Assembly: GCF_001949125.1 (NCBI RefSeq)
Contig: NZ_MSTI01000066.1
Coordinates: 93,478-157,477 of the forward strand
DNA length: 64,000 nt
Reading direction: 5' to 3'
From: Deinococcus marmoris
GTDB lineage: Bacteria > Deinococcota > Deinococci > Deinococcales > Deinococcaceae
Shown: positions 1 to 12,872 of the stretch, piece by piece
Position numbering within the stretch: position 1 is the first letter of the stretch
Layout: each line of letters begins with the position of its first letter
The notes under the pieces: generated by a model
The model's input: only the letters and a program-made list of their open reading frames with translations
The model's database searches: none
Told to the model about the DNA's origin: nothing
Position numbers and translations under genes: made by a program

Positions 1-313
1 GGAAGAAGAATCGCGCGTATTCCATCGGCTCGATGTCGCCCTTCCAGACCACTTCGGTGACCAGTCCATCGGCATCCTTGGTCACGGTGCGGGCGAAGCC
101 GGGCGTGACCTGAAAGCGGCTGATGCCCACGCCTGCGGGGATGACGAGGCGAATCTGGGTGGTGGCCATGTCCTTCTCGACAGGCACGTTCAGGCGGTAG
201 GTCTCGGATTTTCCGGCGGCGGATTCGCTGGTTCCCGCCTCGGTGCGGACGGTGGCGTGGGCGGCGGCGAAGGACAGCAGCAGGGCGGCGGACAGCATGA
301 AAAATTTTTGCAT
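1..313 (-). CDS. YcnI/DUF1775-like secreted protein (partial)
   Basis: N-terminal part of a protein that runs off the left edge of the window. The first 20 or so residues ([20 protein letters not shown]) form a signal peptide ending in AHA. The mature part begins with a histidine-free TVRTEAG stretch and a region reading [10 protein letters not shown], then IRLVIPAGV, as in the DUF1775 (YcnI) family of secreted copper-associated proteins. The ATG at 311-313 has an AGGAG ribosome site nine bases upstream. It follows the DUF2946 gene on the same strand with a 44-base gap, so both are probably one transcript. Family assignment is by pattern recall; the metal role is inferred from the family. Confidence 0.7.
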   Translation of the reverse strand, partial: MQKFFMLSAALLLSFAAAHATVRTEAGTSESAAGKSETYRLNVPVEKDMATTQIRLVIPAGVGISRFQVTPGFARTVTKDADGLVTEVVWKGDIEPMEYARFFF

Positions 314-357
314 GGTGGAAGTTCTCCTCTGAAAAGTGGCGTTAAGGCACTGGGTTT

Positions 358-801
358 TCAGAGGGAAATAGGGGGCGCGCGGGCGTCGGCGTGACGGATC
401 GCGGCAGGCAGGTCAACGACAGTAAAAAGCTGCGCCTGGGGCGTCTGCTGGGGGGGCGCGGTGGACAGGGGCAGCACGCCCGCCTCCAGCGCGAAAGCCC
501 CGGTCACGCAGAAGGGGCAGTGCGCGGCGTGGTTGTGGCTCTCCCTGTCGCCCTGACCAGGCTGGGGCTGCGGAGCTGGAAGTGGAGCGGTGGAGGACGG
601 CCCAGGAGGCATCCGGGCCATGCCGTGCCCGGCCATCCGCACCATGCCCGACATCCCCGGCATCGGCAGGTCCAGCATGCCGCCCACCCGCGCCTGGAAC
701 GCGAAGGCGGCCACCACCGTCAGCACCGCCAGCAGGCGTCTGAGGTCAATTTTGGTGGCGCGAAGGGGCCTCAAGTCGCTGCCAGTGTAAGCCGCCTCCA
801 C
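358..801 (-). CDS. DUF2946 family protein
   Basis: 147 residues from a GTG start. A hydrophobic segment at about residues 22-36 ([14 protein letters not shown]) is followed by a Met/Gly/Pro-rich stretch with several methionines and then the [11 protein letters not shown] motif, the HCPFC signature of DUF2946. Proteins of this family are often found next to copper uptake or copper sensing genes, and the Met-rich stretch plus HCPFC would suit Cu(I) binding. It lies directly upstream of the YcnI-like gene on the same strand, which supports a copper-handling pair. The start is uncertain: no clear ribosome site precedes the GTG, and no in-frame ATG occurs before the hydrophobic segment. Confidence 0.7.
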   Translation of the reverse strand: MEAAYTGSDLRPLRATKIDLRRLLAVLTVVAAFAFQARVGGMLDLPMPGMSGMVRMAGHGMARMPPGPSSTAPLPAPQPQPGQGDRESHNHAAHCPFCVTGAFALEAGVLPLSTAPPQQTPQAQLFTVVDLPAAIRHADARAPPISL

Positions 802-2159
<1,358 letters not shown>

Positions 2160-2168
2160 TAAAGCAGG

Positions 2169-2207
2169 ATGGGTGGAGGGAGCATTAAATGCCCTCCACC
2201 CATTTTG
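2169..2207 (+). terminator. rho-independent terminator after gap
   Basis: ATGGGTGGAGGG (2169-2180) pairs with CCCTCCACCCAT (2192-2203); the centre GCATT/AATGC pairs as well, with two unpaired bases. TTTT follows. It separates gap from the AT-rich ORF and pgk. Confidence 0.85.
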
Positions 2208-2219
2208 ATATCTAGATAT
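2208..2219. promoter_or_regulatory. 12-base perfect palindrome at start of AT-rich ORF
   Basis: ATATCTAGATAT is a perfect inverted repeat that overlaps the first two bases of the ATG at 2218. It contains -10-like bases but no ribosome site. It could be a binding site controlling the downstream ORF or simply AT-rich chance. Confidence 0.35.
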
Positions 2220-2607
2220 GGATAAGATAATAGATAAAATAGCCGCTCTCGGAATACCCGGATTAATTTTGCTGGTAATGATAAGTATTAGTGGATTTGC
2301 CGGAGCCGCCGCCATCACAAGCTCACTTGCCATCTTGGGTGGACCGTTTGGAATGCTTGGCGGAATTGCAGTTCTGGGCATAATCGGCTTAATATCCAGA
2401 TCAATTACGAAGTATGGTTTTGAAAATCTGCTTATGGCTACAGCTATGCGATTAATTGAGAAGGGACACACCAGAGAAGAAGTTATTGAGGCAATTAATA
2501 GACTTCTGATTAGTCGTGACCTTAAAAACCGAATTATTAAAATCATAGAAGATGCTTTCAGAAAACTTACAAATGGAGACAAAGATGCAGAACCTCAATC
2601 AACTTAA
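2218..2607 (+). CDS. AT-rich small membrane protein of unknown function
   Basis: 129 residues. Two hydrophobic segments at about residues 12-33 and 36-60 are rich in Gly and Ala, with the stretch [20 protein letters not shown], followed by a charged helical tail ([16 protein letters not shown], then [11 protein letters not shown] and [13 protein letters not shown]). Codon use (ATA, TTA, AGA) and base composition near 40 percent GC are quite unlike the GC-rich genes on both sides, which points to transfer. It has no ribosome site. Its end overlaps pgk by 23 bases and contains the pgk ribosome site, so its translation may affect pgk. I do not recognise a characterised family; similar Gly-rich two-helix proteins exist in other bacteria as hypotheticals, from memory only. 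Confidence 0.65.
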   Translation: MDKIIDKIAALGIPGLILLVMISISGFAGAAAITSSLAILGGPFGMLGGIAVLGIIGLISRSITKYGFENLLMATAMRLIEKGHTREEVIEAINRLLISRDLKNRIIKIIEDAFRKLTNGDKDAEPQST

Positions 2608-3754
2608 CATCAGTGGCAAGCGTGTGCTGGTGCGCGTGGATTACAACGTGCCGATCAAGGACGGCGTGGTGCAGGACGATACCCGCGTCACCGCCAGCCT
2701 CCCCACCATCAAAAAGCTGCTGGAGATGGGCGCGGCCTCGGTGGTGCTGATGAGCCACTTCGGACGCCCAAAGAACGGGCCGGAGGCGAAATACAGCCTG
2801 AAACCCGTGGCAGACGTGCTGTCTAAAACACTTGGTCAGGACGTGACCTTTATCGACAGCCTGCCCTCCAGCGACGAGACGCTGGTGGCGGTGCGGAACC
2901 TGAAGGCGGGCGCGGTGGCGCTGCTTGAAAACGTGCGTTTCGAGGCGGGCGAGGAGAAGAACGACGCGGGCCTGAACGCCAAGCTGGCGCGGCTGGGCGA
3001 CGCCTTCGTGCTGGACGCCTTCGGCAGCGCGCACCGGGCGCACTCGTCGGTCAGCGGTGTGGCGGGCGAGTTGCCGCACGCGGCGGGGCTGCTGCTTCAG
3101 CGCGAGGTGGACGCACTGGGCAAACTGCTGCACGATCCGGCGCGGCCCTACGTGGTCATCATCGGCGGGGCCAAGGTCAGCGACAAGATCAAGGTCATCG
3201 AGAACCTGCTGCCGAAAGTGGACCGCATGCTGATCGGCGGCGGCATGGCCTACACCTTCATCAAGTCGCGCGGCGGCAAGATTGGCGAGAGCATTCACGA
3301 GGATGACCAGTTGGAGTTGGCAAAACGGTTGCTGGCCGAGTACGGCGACAAGCTAATGCTGCCCAGCGACGTGATCGCCGCCGACGCCTTCGATGCCAAC
3401 GCCAACACCAAAGTCGTGCCGAGCGGTGAAATTCCCGATGGCTGGCAGGGACTGGACGCCGGGCCGGACACGGTTAAAGCGTATAAAGAGGCATTGCAGG
3501 GCGCGAAAACCGTGTTCTGGAACGGGCCGCTGGGCGTCTTCGAGTTCGAGGCGTTCGCGGGCGGCACCAACGCAATTGCCGCCACCGTGGGCAACCTGGC
3601 GGGCGCATACACTGTCATCGGCGGCGGCGACAGCGTCAGCGCCATCAACAAAAGTGGGCAGGCCGACAAGGTCTCGCACATCAGCACTGGCGGCGGCGCA
3701 AGCCTGGAATTGCTGGAGGGGCAGGCGCTGCCCGGCGTGGAGGCGATGGCGTAA
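2585..3754 (+). CDS. pgk: phosphoglycerate kinase
   Basis: 389 residues. Transfers phosphate from 1,3-bisphosphoglycerate to ADP in glycolysis. Family motifs are [10 protein letters not shown] near the N-terminus, SHFGRPK, and the nucleotide-binding GGGDSVSA near the C-terminus. The ATG at 2585 is chosen because GGAG (2575-2578) lies six bases upstream and the protein then begins [15 protein letters not shown] as expected; an in-frame ATG at 2573 would remove that site. The start lies inside the end of the AT-rich ORF. The GTG of the NIPSNAP gene follows the stop with no gap. Confidence 0.97.
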   Translation: MQNLNQLNISGKRVLVRVDYNVPIKDGVVQDDTRVTASLPTIKKLLEMGAASVVLMSHFGRPKNGPEAKYSLKPVADVLSKTLGQDVTFIDSLPSSDETLVAVRNLKAGAVALLENVRFEAGEEKNDAGLNAKLARLGDAFVLDAFGSAHRAHSSVSGVAGELPHAAGLLLQREVDALGKLLHDPARPYVVIIGGAKVSDKIKVIENLLPKVDRMLIGGGMAYTFIKSRGGKIGESIHEDDQLELAKRLLAEYGDKLMLPSDVIAADAFDANANTKVVPSGEIPDGWQGLDAGPDTVKAYKEALQGAKTVFWNGPLGVFEFEAFAGGTNAIAATVGNLAGAYTVIGGGDSVSAINKSGQADKVSHISTGGGASLELLEGQALPGVEAMA

Positions 3755-4071
3755 GTGGCCCCCGTCACCTGCTTCCTGACCTACGAGGTCAAGCCTGAGC
3801 GGCTGGCCGAGTTCGAGGCGTATGGACGCAAGTGGATCACGCTGATCAACGCCTTCGGCGGCCAGCATCACGGCTACTTCCTGCCCTCCGAGGGAGCATC
3901 GGACCTGGCCTACGCGCTATTTACCTTTCCCAGTCTGGCGGACTATGAACGCTACCGGGAGCAGTCGATGGCAGACCCGGTGTGCCAGGACCTGTTCCGG
4001 GAAGTGCCAACGCTGATCCACCGCAATGACCGAACATTCTTAAGACCCGTCCCGAACGGGCTGGAGACATG

Positions 4072-4072
<1 letters not shown>
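3755..4072 (+). CDS. NIPSNAP family protein
   Basis: 105 residues from a GTG directly after the pgk stop, with GGAGG eleven bases upstream inside the pgk end. The sequence [18 protein letters not shown], then GYFLPSEG, and [11 protein letters not shown] is typical of the NIPSNAP ferredoxin-like fold family, small proteins of uncertain biochemical role related to dimeric alpha/beta-barrel monooxygenases. Its stop overlaps the tpiA start, so it is embedded in and translationally coupled to the glycolytic operon. Function here is unknown. Confidence 0.8.
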
Positions 4073-4806
<734 letters not shown>

Positions 4807-4818
4807 AGCGCACAACGT

Positions 4819-4855
4819 AGAACTCCCCCATCCCAGATTCGGGTGGGGGAGTTCT
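4819..4855 (+). terminator. terminator after tpiA
   Basis: AGAACTCCCCCA-T-CCC (4819-4834) pairs with GGGTGGGGGAGTTCT (4841-4855) with one bulged T. The T-run is poor. It closes the pgk-tpiA operon. Confidence 0.7.
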
Positions 4856-5032
4856 GCTGTCTGGGCCGTTGTATGCCACGCGGGTGGAAACCTGGGTCAG
4901 CCATTTCCGAGAACGGCCCCTGCCACGTTCCTGTGGCGATCTCACGGTCAGTACCTCGCTGTGGGGAACTGACCCGCCTGGGCATCCCAGCACAGGAGTT
5001 GAGGCCAGACTCAAGCGACGCGACAGGACGGG

Positions 5033-6031
5033 TTACAGCGCCGCGATCACCGCGTCGGTGAACTCCTTCGTCCCTGCCGTGCCGCCCAGATCGCGGGTGC
5101 GCGGGCCTTCGGTCAGCACCTTGTTCACGGCGTTGTCGATGCGCTTGGCCGTCTCGTGATCGCCCAGTTCGTCCAGCATCAGCACGGCGGCCAGCATGGT
5201 GGCGGTGGGGTTGCTGATGCCCTGCCCGGCGATATCCGGGGCGCTGCCGTGGACCGACTCGAAGATGCCGAACTTGTCGCCCACGTTGCCGCTGGCCGCG
5301 ATGCCCAGCCCGCCCACCAGCCCGGCGGCCAGATCGCTGAGAATATCACCGAACATGTTGGTCATTACCATCACGTCGAACTGGCGTGGGTTGCGGACCA
5401 GTTGCATGGCGGCGTTGTCCACGATCATGGTGCTGACACTCAGGCCCTCCACTGTCTTGCAGTGGTCCAGAATGGTGTTCAGAAACAGGCCCTGCGTCAC
5501 GGGCAACACGTTGGCCTTATGCACCACGGTCAGGCGTTTGTCGCGTTTCATGGCCAGTTCGGCGGCGTATTTGCCGATCCGCAGGCTGGCCTCGCCCGTG
5601 ATCACGGTGTCGGCAATGGCGGTGTCGCCGTAGCGCCGCTCCTGTTCCACGTACAGGCCCTGGGTGTTCTCGCGCACGATGACCAGATCGACGTTCTCGT
5701 ATGCGCCGGGAACGGGCCGGGTCTTGGTGGGGCGCACGTTGGCGTACAAACCGTACTTCTGGCGCAGGTGACGAATCGCGCCGGAGAAGCCGGGGGGTTT
5801 CTCGCCCGTAGGGCTGGTGGCCGCGCCGAACAGCGTGGCGTGGGTGTTTTCCACCGCGTCGTAGGTGGCCTGCGGAACGCTGGTGCCGTGGTCCAGGTAG
5901 TACTCGTACCCGGCCTCGGCGTCCACGTACTCGGCGTCAAAGCCAGCGGCCTCCAGCATGCGGCGGGTGGCGGGGATGACTTCGTGCCCGATGCCGTCGC
6001 CCTCGATAGAACAGATGCGGTATTTCGCCAT
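5033..6031 (-). CDS. hicd: homoisocitrate dehydrogenase
   Basis: 332 residues of the isocitrate/isopropylmalate dehydrogenase family. Motifs: [17 protein letters not shown] at the N-terminus, [18 protein letters not shown], and [18 protein letters not shown] near the C-terminus. The sequence matches what I recall of the Thermus homoisocitrate dehydrogenase almost throughout, rather than LeuB, including the FGAATSPT region that shapes substrate choice. It would catalyse oxidative decarboxylation of homoisocitrate in lysine synthesis through alpha-aminoadipate. The ATG has no ribosome site but lies seven bases after a TAGACT box, which suggests a leaderless message. Isocitrate or isopropylmalate as substrate cannot be excluded. 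Confidence 0.9.
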   Translation of the reverse strand: MAKYRICSIEGDGIGHEVIPATRRMLEAAGFDAEYVDAEAGYEYYLDHGTSVPQATYDAVENTHATLFGAATSPTGEKPPGFSGAIRHLRQKYGLYANVRPTKTRPVPGAYENVDLVIVRENTQGLYVEQERRYGDTAIADTVITGEASLRIGKYAAELAMKRDKRLTVVHKANVLPVTQGLFLNTILDHCKTVEGLSVSTMIVDNAAMQLVRNPRQFDVMVMTNMFGDILSDLAAGLVGGLGIAASGNVGDKFGIFESVHGSAPDIAGQGISNPTATMLAAVLMLDELGDHETAKRIDNAVNKVLTEGPRTRDLGGTAGTKEFTDAVIAAL

Positions 6032-6038
6032 AATCGAC

Positions 6039-6044
6039 AGTCTA
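6039..6044 (-). promoter_or_regulatory. -10 box of leaderless hicd transcript
   Basis: TAGACT on the minus strand, seven bases before the ATG at 6031. No convincing -35 hexamer. Confidence 0.55.
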
Positions 6045-6115
6045 GTTCACCAGCGGCGGGGTTCGCAGGCGTTACCGGGTGTGTGACGAAAACAGGAAGC
6101 CACTTTTTTCGGCCC

Positions 6116-7135
6116 CTATTTTTCAGCCTCCACAATCTGCCCCGCCAGCTCACGCGCCAGCAGTGGGCCCAGCAAAAAGCCCTTGCTGCTCAGGCCCGAC
6201 AGGTGCCACACGCCGCGTTCGTCCTGCCCCGTCTTCAAACCCGAAAGGCGCGAACCTGTCCAGCGCCCGGTCACGTTCACCCCGCTCAGGTCCGCCAGCG
6301 CCTCGCCCTTGCCCAGCAGCCAGCCCAGCGAGGCCAGTGGCAGCGTCGGGGCCTGCCATCCCTGCGCCGGAGTCTCGTAAGTCGCGCCCAGCACGCCGCC
6401 CTGCGCAGATGGAGCCAGATACGCGCCGAAACTCAGGGGCACGTCTGCCGCCGCCCGGTCCAGCGTGAGCAGCGTGCCCATGCGCTGCGTCCGGTCCTCG
6501 CCCGCCCAGCCCGAGCCGATGGAGCCGCCACAGTGGATGATCTGGGGTGTGGGGTGTGGGCTGTGGGCTGTGGGAAGGGAAGCCGTCAAGTTCTGGCCCT
6601 CTCCATCCACCATCAACCATTGCCCACCCACCTGCTCCGCCCGCCCCCGGATCACCGCTGCGCCCGAAACCTCCAGCAAAGCCCGCGTGAAGGCCGCGCC
6701 GTCCACCCAGCCGCCCTCCGGCAGCCACAGGGCGTGTGCCCAGGCGGGGGGCAGCGGCACGGGCAATTCATCCCGGCTCAGCCAGCGGTGCGGCAATTCG
6801 GGCGGGAGGTTGCGCTCGAAGCGGGCGCGGGCTTTATCGTCGGGAACAGGCCGCAACATCCCCGTTTGACCGTGCGGGACATGAAAACCTGCCGCCTCCA
6901 ACTCGCGGAGCAGCTCCCAGGTCAGCCGCATTCCCTCCAGCGCCCGCGCGTCCACGCCGCCCGACTGCCCGCGCACCGGGTTGATCAGGGCAGACGGCAC
7001 CGAACTGGCCGCGTGGAGTCCCGCATCGATGACCGTGACCTGTGCGCCCAGTCTGGAGAGGAAATAGGCGACAGACGCTCCAGCGATGCCGCCGCCGATC
7101 ACCAGAGTCCGGGTCACCGCACGGCCCGCAGGCAT
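6116..7135 (-). CDS. FAD-dependent oxidoreductase, MnmC C-terminal-like
   Basis: 339 residues (or 333 from a GTG at 7117, whose GTGA overlaps the mnmD stop). The N-terminus [19 protein letters not shown] is the dinucleotide-binding fold of the DAO family, and the last part ([13 protein letters not shown], then [13 protein letters not shown]) resembles the FAD oxidase half of E. coli MnmC. That half removes the carboxymethyl group from cmnm5(s2)U34 of tRNA before MnmD remethylates it. Gene order mnmD then oxidase equals the domain order of the fused enzyme, so this reads as a split MnmC. No ribosome site decides the start. Confidence 0.8.
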   Translation of the reverse strand: MPAGRAVTRTLVIGGGIAGASVAYFLSRLGAQVTVIDAGLHAASSVPSALINPVRGQSGGVDARALEGMRLTWELLRELEAAGFHVPHGQTGMLRPVPDDKARARFERNLPPELPHRWLSRDELPVPLPPAWAHALWLPEGGWVDGAAFTRALLEVSGAAVIRGRAEQVGGQWLMVDGEGQNLTASLPTAHSPHPTPQIIHCGGSIGSGWAGEDRTQRMGTLLTLDRAAADVPLSFGAYLAPSAQGGVLGATYETPAQGWQAPTLPLASLGWLLGKGEALADLSGVNVTGRWTGSRLSGLKTGQDERGVWHLSGLSSKGFLLGPLLARELAGQIVEAEK

Positions 7136-7803
7136 TCGCGTTTGCCCGGCGCTCCGGGTCTGCGTTCCACACTCAGGCCCGCCGCTGCCAGGGCGCGGCG
7201 CACATGCCCGGCGGCGCTGTAGGTGGCCAGCACGCCGCCCGGCGCGAGGGTTCCGGCCAGCCGCGAGATGAAGTCCGGCGTCCAGACCTCCGGGTTACGC
7301 GTGGGCGAGAAGCCGTCCAGATACAGCGCGGTGGCCCAGTCCTGCGGCAGATCGGCACTGAGGACATCCGCGAAGTGAACGGTCAGGCGCACGTCTTCGG
7401 TCTGGGTCTCGAACGGGGCGTGCGGCCAGCGGTCCAGAACCTCCTGCCACGCCGGATGCTTTGCGCCTACCTCACCCTCTGAAACTGCGCGCAGCAGTTC
7501 GGCGGGGGCCGGATCAAATTCGTAGGCCACGTAGTCCAGCCTCACGCCGCGTGCCACCGCATCTGCCAGAGTGGCGCGGAAGTTGACGCCCAGGCCAAAG
7601 CCGATTTCCAGCACCCGTGGGGCCGGATGCACGTCGGTGCGCGTGCCCTCCACGAAGACATGCCGCGCCTGCGTGTGTGCGCCGTGCCGCGAACCGTATG
7701 CCTCGCCGAAACGCAGGTTGTGGGCCGTGCGTGAGCCGTCGGGCGTCTCGATGATCTGGTGCGGCGGATCGGCGGGCGGCGTGGTGGCTGGCGGCAGGGA
7801 CAT
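7114..7803 (-). CDS. mnmD: tRNA 5-methylaminomethyl-2-thiouridine methyltransferase MnmD
   Basis: 229 residues of the DUF752/MnmD family. [25 protein letters not shown] at the N-terminus is written here only in part: key residues are SRTA and [11 protein letters not shown]. The SAM site is [12 protein letters not shown] and the catalytic region reads [16 protein letters not shown]. It would methylate nm5(s2)U34 in the tRNA wobble position. The ATG sits eight bases after TATCCT, without a ribosome site (leaderless). The oxidase gene overlaps its end, giving a two-gene operon equal to bifunctional MnmC. Confidence 0.9.
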   Translation of the reverse strand: MSLPPATTPPADPPHQIIETPDGSRTAHNLRFGEAYGSRHGAHTQARHVFVEGTRTDVHPAPRVLEIGFGLGVNFRATLADAVARGVRLDYVAYEFDPAPAELLRAVSEGEVGAKHPAWQEVLDRWPHAPFETQTEDVRLTVHFADVLSADLPQDWATALYLDGFSPTRNPEVWTPDFISRLAGTLAPGGVLATYSAAGHVRRALAAAGLSVERRPGAPGKRECLRAVR

Positions 7804-7811
7804 CAGCCCTG

Positions 7812-7817
7812 AGGATA
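7812..7817 (-). promoter_or_regulatory. -10 box of leaderless mnmD transcript
   Basis: TATCCT on the minus strand eight bases before the ATG at 7803. Confidence 0.5.
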
Positions 7818-7894
7818 GTGCAGACCTGCCGACCTGTTACACGGAGTCCGTGTCAGTCGGAATTCTGGTGACTGGCATGAGTCCTGAACAACGA

Positions 7895-8215
7895 TTACGC
7901 CAATCCCAGCAGCTTCCGCACGGCGAAGCGCACGCGGCCCAGGTTGGCCACTTCATCGAAAGCAGTCAGCAGCACCTGATCGCCGTGGGGGGTCAGCAAC
8001 ACTGGACCGTCATCCACGTCCAGCACAATTTCCTGCCACGACTCGGCGGCCATCTGGCTTTGCAGGCTGCCTATTACGGCGCGGCCCGCCGCGACCAGAC
8101 CCAGTTCGCTGCTCATCTGGGCCTCGGACATTCCGGCGCTGGCGACCACCTCGCCTGTCGGGCTGACCAGCACGGTATGCCGCACGCCGCGCACTTCCAG
8201 CAGTGTGGCGATCAC
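7895..8215 (-). CDS. Roadblock/LC7 domain protein (third of trio)
   Basis: 106 residues. The pattern TVLVSPTGEVVASAGM, then LGLVAAGRAVIGSL and GPVLLTPHGDQVLLTAF, follows the Roadblock/LC7 fold (beta-beta-alpha with a hydrophobic helix), as in MglB-like partners of small Ras-like GTPases. Its ATG overlaps the stop of the preceding Roadblock gene (ATGA), so both are translationally coupled. No GTPase gene lies nearby. Its partner and process are unknown. Confidence 0.75.
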   Translation of the reverse strand: MIATLLEVRGVRHTVLVSPTGEVVASAGMSEAQMSSELGLVAAGRAVIGSLQSQMAAESWQEIVLDVDDGPVLLTPHGDQVLLTAFDEVANLGRVRFAVRKLLGLA

Positions 8216-8553
8216 GAGCGGTCCACGCGCGGCAGGCTATCGACTTCCTGCGCCAGCTTGGCCAGGGCCTGCTGGGCGGCGCGGGTGTCGCTGCTGCGGG
8301 CCAGCGCCGCGCCCATCATGAAGTCGCCCACGGCCAGCGCCACCACTTCGATGCGGTCACTGGTGAAGGCCAGACGGGTGACCTCGCCTGCGCCGAGGCG
8401 GCGGCCCATGCGGTCGAGGCTGGTCCTGAGCGAGGCCAGCTCGGCAGCCAGCACCTCGCCGCCGTCACCGTTGGATTCGATGGGCAGGCCGTCGGGGCCG
8501 ACCAGGGCGGTGGCGATCACACCGGGAATGTTGTTCAGAACATCGATCTTCAT
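8212..8553 (-). CDS. Roadblock/LC7 domain protein (second of trio)
   Basis: 113 residues from the ATG at 8553, chosen because GAGG lies nine bases upstream; a longer frame from 8664 would run into the preceding gene. The sequence begins MKIDVLNNIPGVIATALVGP, followed by GLPIES, a helical stretch with LRTSLDRMGRRL, and VVALAVGDFMMGAAL: the Roadblock/LC7 fold. Such proteins usually form homodimers and act as GTPase regulators or scaffolds in motility and polarity systems. The stop overlaps the start of the third copy. Confidence 0.78.
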   Translation of the reverse strand: MKIDVLNNIPGVIATALVGPDGLPIESNGDGGEVLAAELASLRTSLDRMGRRLGAGEVTRLAFTSDRIEVVALAVGDFMMGAALARSSDTRAAQQALAKLAQEVDSLPRVDRS

Positions 8554-8623
8554 GCTTGGTTCCTCGGTGGGTTCGCCACGAATCCGGCCTCTCGGACAAC
8601 CTGAACCGACAGGGTCAGGACAC

Positions 8624-8974
8624 TCACAGCGTCTGCTCCAGCTTGCGGGCGGCCTCGCGGCCATACAGGCGGGCCTGACCCAGATTGCTGCGGGCGTCCA
8701 GGGCCAGCAGCAGAAAGTATTCGGCGCGGATGGGTTGCAGGTACACGCTCAGGCGTTCGCCGCGCAGGTACAGTTCGCGGGGCTGCCCGGCGTTCAGGGT
8801 CTGGGTGTAGGCGGTGCCTGCGGCCACGAGCAGCCCGGCGTGTTCGGCGATCAGCAAATTGAGGTCCGTATCGGTGATGGAGTGGCCCTCGATCAGCAGG
8901 CCGTCCAGCCCGCCAATAGCCGCCGCCCACGCGCCGTCCACGTCTTTGACCAGTTGGGTGAGGTGAGCAAGCAT
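8624..8974 (-). CDS. Roadblock/LC7 domain protein (first of trio)
   Basis: 116 residues. WAAAIGGLDGLLIEGHSI, then a helix with LNLLIAEHAGLL, and LSVYLQPIRAEYFLLLAL match the Roadblock/LC7 pattern. It is more distant in sequence from the other two than they are from each other by eye. The ATG has no ribosome site and lies nine bases after TATCAT, so the trio is probably transcribed from here, with 70 bases between this gene and the next. Confidence 0.72.
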   Translation of the reverse strand: MLAHLTQLVKDVDGAWAAAIGGLDGLLIEGHSITDTDLNLLIAEHAGLLVAAGTAYTQTLNAGQPRELYLRGERLSVYLQPIRAEYFLLLALDARSNLGQARLYGREAARKLEQTL

Positions 8975-8983
8975 TCTGGGATC

Positions 8984-8989
8984 ATGATA
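8984..8989 (-). promoter_or_regulatory. -10 box before Roadblock trio
   Basis: TATCAT on the minus strand, nine bases before the ATG at 8974; no ribosome site in between. Confidence 0.4.
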
Positions 8990-9114
8990 CAGACGCTCCC
9001 TTTCAAATCACGCACAAATTCCATGCCAGCAGTGGGCGAAGCCGAAGAGAGGGAAGCAACACCGTGCATCACGCACGGAACGTGGATTCAGAGGCCGCAA
9101 AAATCCGTTCCGGC

Positions 9115-9792
9115 TCAGCCCTTTATCAACCTGTCACCCAGCGCCGCCGCCTCGGCCTCCGAGAAACCGTAGGCAGCCAGATACGGCCCGACACCGCCCC
9201 AGGTTGAGTCCAGATGCGCCAGGGGCCGCAGAATGTCGTCTGAGATGGTGGGCATGAACGGGGCATCCCGCTTCTGCTGCTCAAGAGTCCGATGTAAACG
9301 GCCTCTGCCATAGAAGTCAACCAGCTCTGGTCCGGTGGCGACGTAGTCGGCAGCAATCCCATCGCGGCTGCGCCCAGCCAGTTCCAGGCACAACGCGGCA
9401 ATCAATCCAGTGCGGTCCTTTCCCGCATGGCAGTGGATCAGGACCGGGCCGGGCGGCGCGTCCAGAATCGCGCCCAGGATGTTGACAATGTTATTTGCAC
9501 CATGATCCAGCAGGGCTATGGAGTTCAGGGCATTGATGCCTGCCAGATGGGCTTCGTTCAGTTCGCGAACACGGTGAGGCAGGAGCGAAAGATTCAGATA
9601 TTCCGCCTGACCCAGAAACGGCGGCGCGTCGATCTTCCGTTCAGCGCGCGTCCGCAGATCGAGAATGCGGCCCAGCTTCAGGGCCAGCAGTTCACCTCTC
9701 CCCTCCCCGCTCAGGAAGCTGAGGTTGCCGCTGCGGTACAGGCCGGGCAGCGGGCGGCGGAAGTTGAGCGCACCGTCGGGAGGGATTGGCAT
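9115..9792 (-). CDS. tyrosine-protein phosphatase, IphP/dual-specificity type
   Basis: 225 residues from the ATG at 9792; a GTG at 9810 would add six. The catalytic P-loop is LIHCHAGKDRTG (CX5R, nucleophilic Cys and Arg present). GLYRSGNLSFL and ILDLRTRAER (the general region before the loop) match the protein tyrosine/serine phosphatase family seen in bacteria as IphP or lipid phosphatases. It should be cytosolic, as no signal peptide is visible. It stands between the Roadblock trio and gyrA with its own transcription. Substrate unknown; it could act on proteins or phosphoinositide-like lipids. Confidence 0.88.
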   Translation of the reverse strand: MPIPPDGALNFRRPLPGLYRSGNLSFLSGEGRGELLALKLGRILDLRTRAERKIDAPPFLGQAEYLNLSLLPHRVRELNEAHLAGINALNSIALLDHGANNIVNILGAILDAPPGPVLIHCHAGKDRTGLIAALCLELAGRSRDGIAADYVATGPELVDFYGRGRLHRTLEQQKRDAPFMPTISDDILRPLAHLDSTWGGVGPYLAAYGFSEAEAAALGDRLIKG

Positions 9793-9909
9793 GATGCACA
9801 GAATGCCCACCGATCAACCCGCCCTGAAGCGAGGCGAATCACCGTCTTTGCCGACATTTTCGGGTACAATGGGTCTATTGAGGGAACCCCTTCGGCGGAA
9901 CGAGATTCA

Positions 9910-9926
9910 TTACGTCAAAAACATAA
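9910..9926. promoter_or_regulatory. radiation/desiccation response motif (RDRM) upstream of gyrA
   Basis: TTACGTCAAAAACATAA fits the 17-base palindrome known from Deinococcus (TTATGTCATTGACATAA) at 13 of 17 positions, and its arms TTACG/CATAA differ by one base from perfect. It ends five bases before a -10 box, where the repressor DdrO would block the -35 region. gyrA is a known member of this regulon in D. radiodurans, so induction after DNA damage through DdrO cleavage by IrrE is expected here. Confidence 0.8.
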
Positions 9927-9931
9927 TGTGC

Positions 9932-9937
9932 TAGAAT
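9932..9937 (+). promoter_or_regulatory. -10 box of gyrA promoter
   Basis: TAGAAT, directly downstream of the response motif. It predicts transcription starting near 9944 and a 5' leader of about 75 bases. The -35 region would lie within the response motif (TTACGT, spacing 16), a weak match typical of a regulated promoter. Confidence 0.6.
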
Positions 9938-10018
9938 CGTTTCACTCCTGGCAGCCGCGCCAGGCCTCCATCACCCCCACATTGCCGGGCGGTTTCAACC
10001 CGCCCCGACTGGAGCCAC

Positions 10019-12454
<2,436 letters not shown>

Positions 12455-12757
12455 GCCTGAGCGACTGAGCTTCGAGCATTAACCCACAATTTACAGAGAG
12501 GCGGTAGAAAGGGCGTCCGGGGCAACTGGCTTCGGGCGCTGTTCTCGCTCTGATGGCCTGCTCAATTGCGATTCTGAAGTTTGCTCCAGCGCCCGGCACA
12601 AGCTGGAAAAAGACCAGATTGAACCTTGACACTCTCTGGACACGTATCACAGATGAAGTCGAGGTGAGAGTGAAACCAGAGACACGAGGCGAGATTTTGC
12701 AGTCCAGATCAGTGATTCCGTTCATCAGCTCACCGTCAGACTTTGTCAGCTAAACGG
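12455..12757. other. intergenic region gyrA-ddrI, no gene seen
   Basis: About 300 bases. Open frames of 66 and 102 codons exist on the two strands but lack ribosome sites and recognisable composition. I see no terminator with a clear T-run after gyrA. Confidence 0.4.
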
Positions 12758-12771
12758 TGTTTAAAGAAACA
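12758..12771. promoter_or_regulatory. palindrome upstream of ddrI promoter
   Basis: TGTTTAAAGAAACA, an inverted repeat TGTTT-n4-AAACA, ends six bases before the -35 hexamer. The half-site GTGTTTA is repeated directly at 12775. It could be an operator or an activator site, possibly for autoregulation. Confidence 0.35.
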
Positions 12772-12777
12772 AAAGTG

Positions 12778-12806
12778 TTTACAAAATTGTAGAGATAGGT
12801 TACACT
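12778..12806 (+). promoter_or_regulatory. sigma-A type promoter of ddrI
   Basis: TTTACA (12778-12783), 17-base spacer, TACACT (12801-12806). Both hexamers are one or two bases from consensus. It predicts a start near 12813 and a leader of about 60 bases. Confidence 0.75.
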
Positions 12807-12872
12807 GTAAGCACGTCGGGAATGGCCCCGACCTCCCTATCCCCTACCCAAAACGCCCAGGAGGCGACCACA

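Noticed and set aside
5156..7222. 688-codon plus-strand frame
   Set aside because: It runs antisense to hicd and the FAD oxidase gene, both clear from conserved motifs.
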